Source: Anaerococcus sp. Marseille-P3915 (GTDB lineage Bacteria; Bacillota; Clostridia; Tissierellales; Peptoniphilaceae). Taken from it: DNA of 64,000 nucleotides. The stretch is from positions 1,002,353 to 1,066,352 of the forward strand of contig NZ_LT984887.1 in the NCBI RefSeq assembly GCF_900258475.1. Direction: 5' to 3'. Position 1 is the first letter of the stretch, and the number at the start of each line of letters is the position of its first letter. Made by a program: the position numbers and the translations under genes. Of the stretch, positions 63,994-64,000 are shown piece after piece. Under the pieces are notes generated by a model that saw nothing but the letters and a program-made list of their open reading frames with translations, did no database searches and was not told where the DNA came from.

Positions 63994-64000
63994 AAGAAAA
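63994..64000 (-). other. 5' exon junction of the group II intron
   Basis: The last seven bases (TTTTCTT on the minus strand) match the bases before the 43.6-kb intron copy, fitting insertion behind a terminator T-tract that continues outside the window. Confidence 0.6.

Overview
The window is low-GC, densely packed bacterial DNA from a Gram-positive anaerobe. Supporting signs are AAGGAGG-type ribosome binding sites, a T-box upstream of valS, a class A PBP, a BceAB/RS-like module, pyruvate phosphate dikinase with its regulator, and formate-THF ligase inside a purine operon. The overall gene style suggests the Peptoniphilaceae/Tissierellia (Anaerococcus-like). That placement is inferred from gene content and composition, not from a marker-gene comparison.

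Layout. 0-9 kb: yebC (partial), a YigZ-family gene and hflX on the minus strand; then a class A PBP, a GlsB-like membrane protein, and an overlapping response regulator / histidine kinase / degenerate S41-like gene set. 9-10.5 kb: an IS3-family element (IS150-like) inserted in the loop of a terminator. 10.5-22.8 kb, all on the minus strand: a membrane protein, a HEPN + Mrr-like nuclease candidate, a five-gene Bce-type ABC/two-component operon, and a tight three-gene module (TerB-C-like protein, DUF2791/BrxD-like ATPase, Lhr-like helicase) with its own promoter. 22.8-28.6 kb: fructosamine-kinase-like protein, lipase-like hydrolase, pyroglutamyl peptidase, rhodanese, and a zinc-ribbon/FHA-like ABC exporter. 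28.6-30 kb: an IS110-family element with a probable bridge RNA. 30.3-34.2 kb: cold-shock protein, methyltransferase, and valS with a T-box. 34.3-38.7 kb: ppdK regulator, ppdK and a TraX-like protein. 38.7-43.7 kb is insertion-rich: an IS1182-like element, an IS3-family element splitting a small membrane-protein gene, and an ORF-less group II intron. 43.7-48.7 kb: lipoprotein paralogues and a peptide-type ABC operon whose first gene is frameshifted. 48.7-62.1 kb: the purine operon purEKLFMNHD-fhs with divergent purC. 62.2-64 kb: a group IIC-type intron encoding a reverse transcriptase.

How it fits together. The purine genes cover nearly all steps from PRPP to IMP. Fhs makes the 10-formyl-THF used by PurN and PurH; purB is not in the window. 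PurF lacks the catalytic Cys and the glutamine-binding Arg and Asp of its glutaminase half, so it should work, if at all, with free ammonia. The 11.7-22.8 kb stretch has the look of a defence or DNA-processing neighbourhood. Five mobile units (two IS3-family, one IS110, one IS1182, two group II intron copies of the same type) account for most non-coding sequence, and several sit exactly in terminators or between convergent genes.
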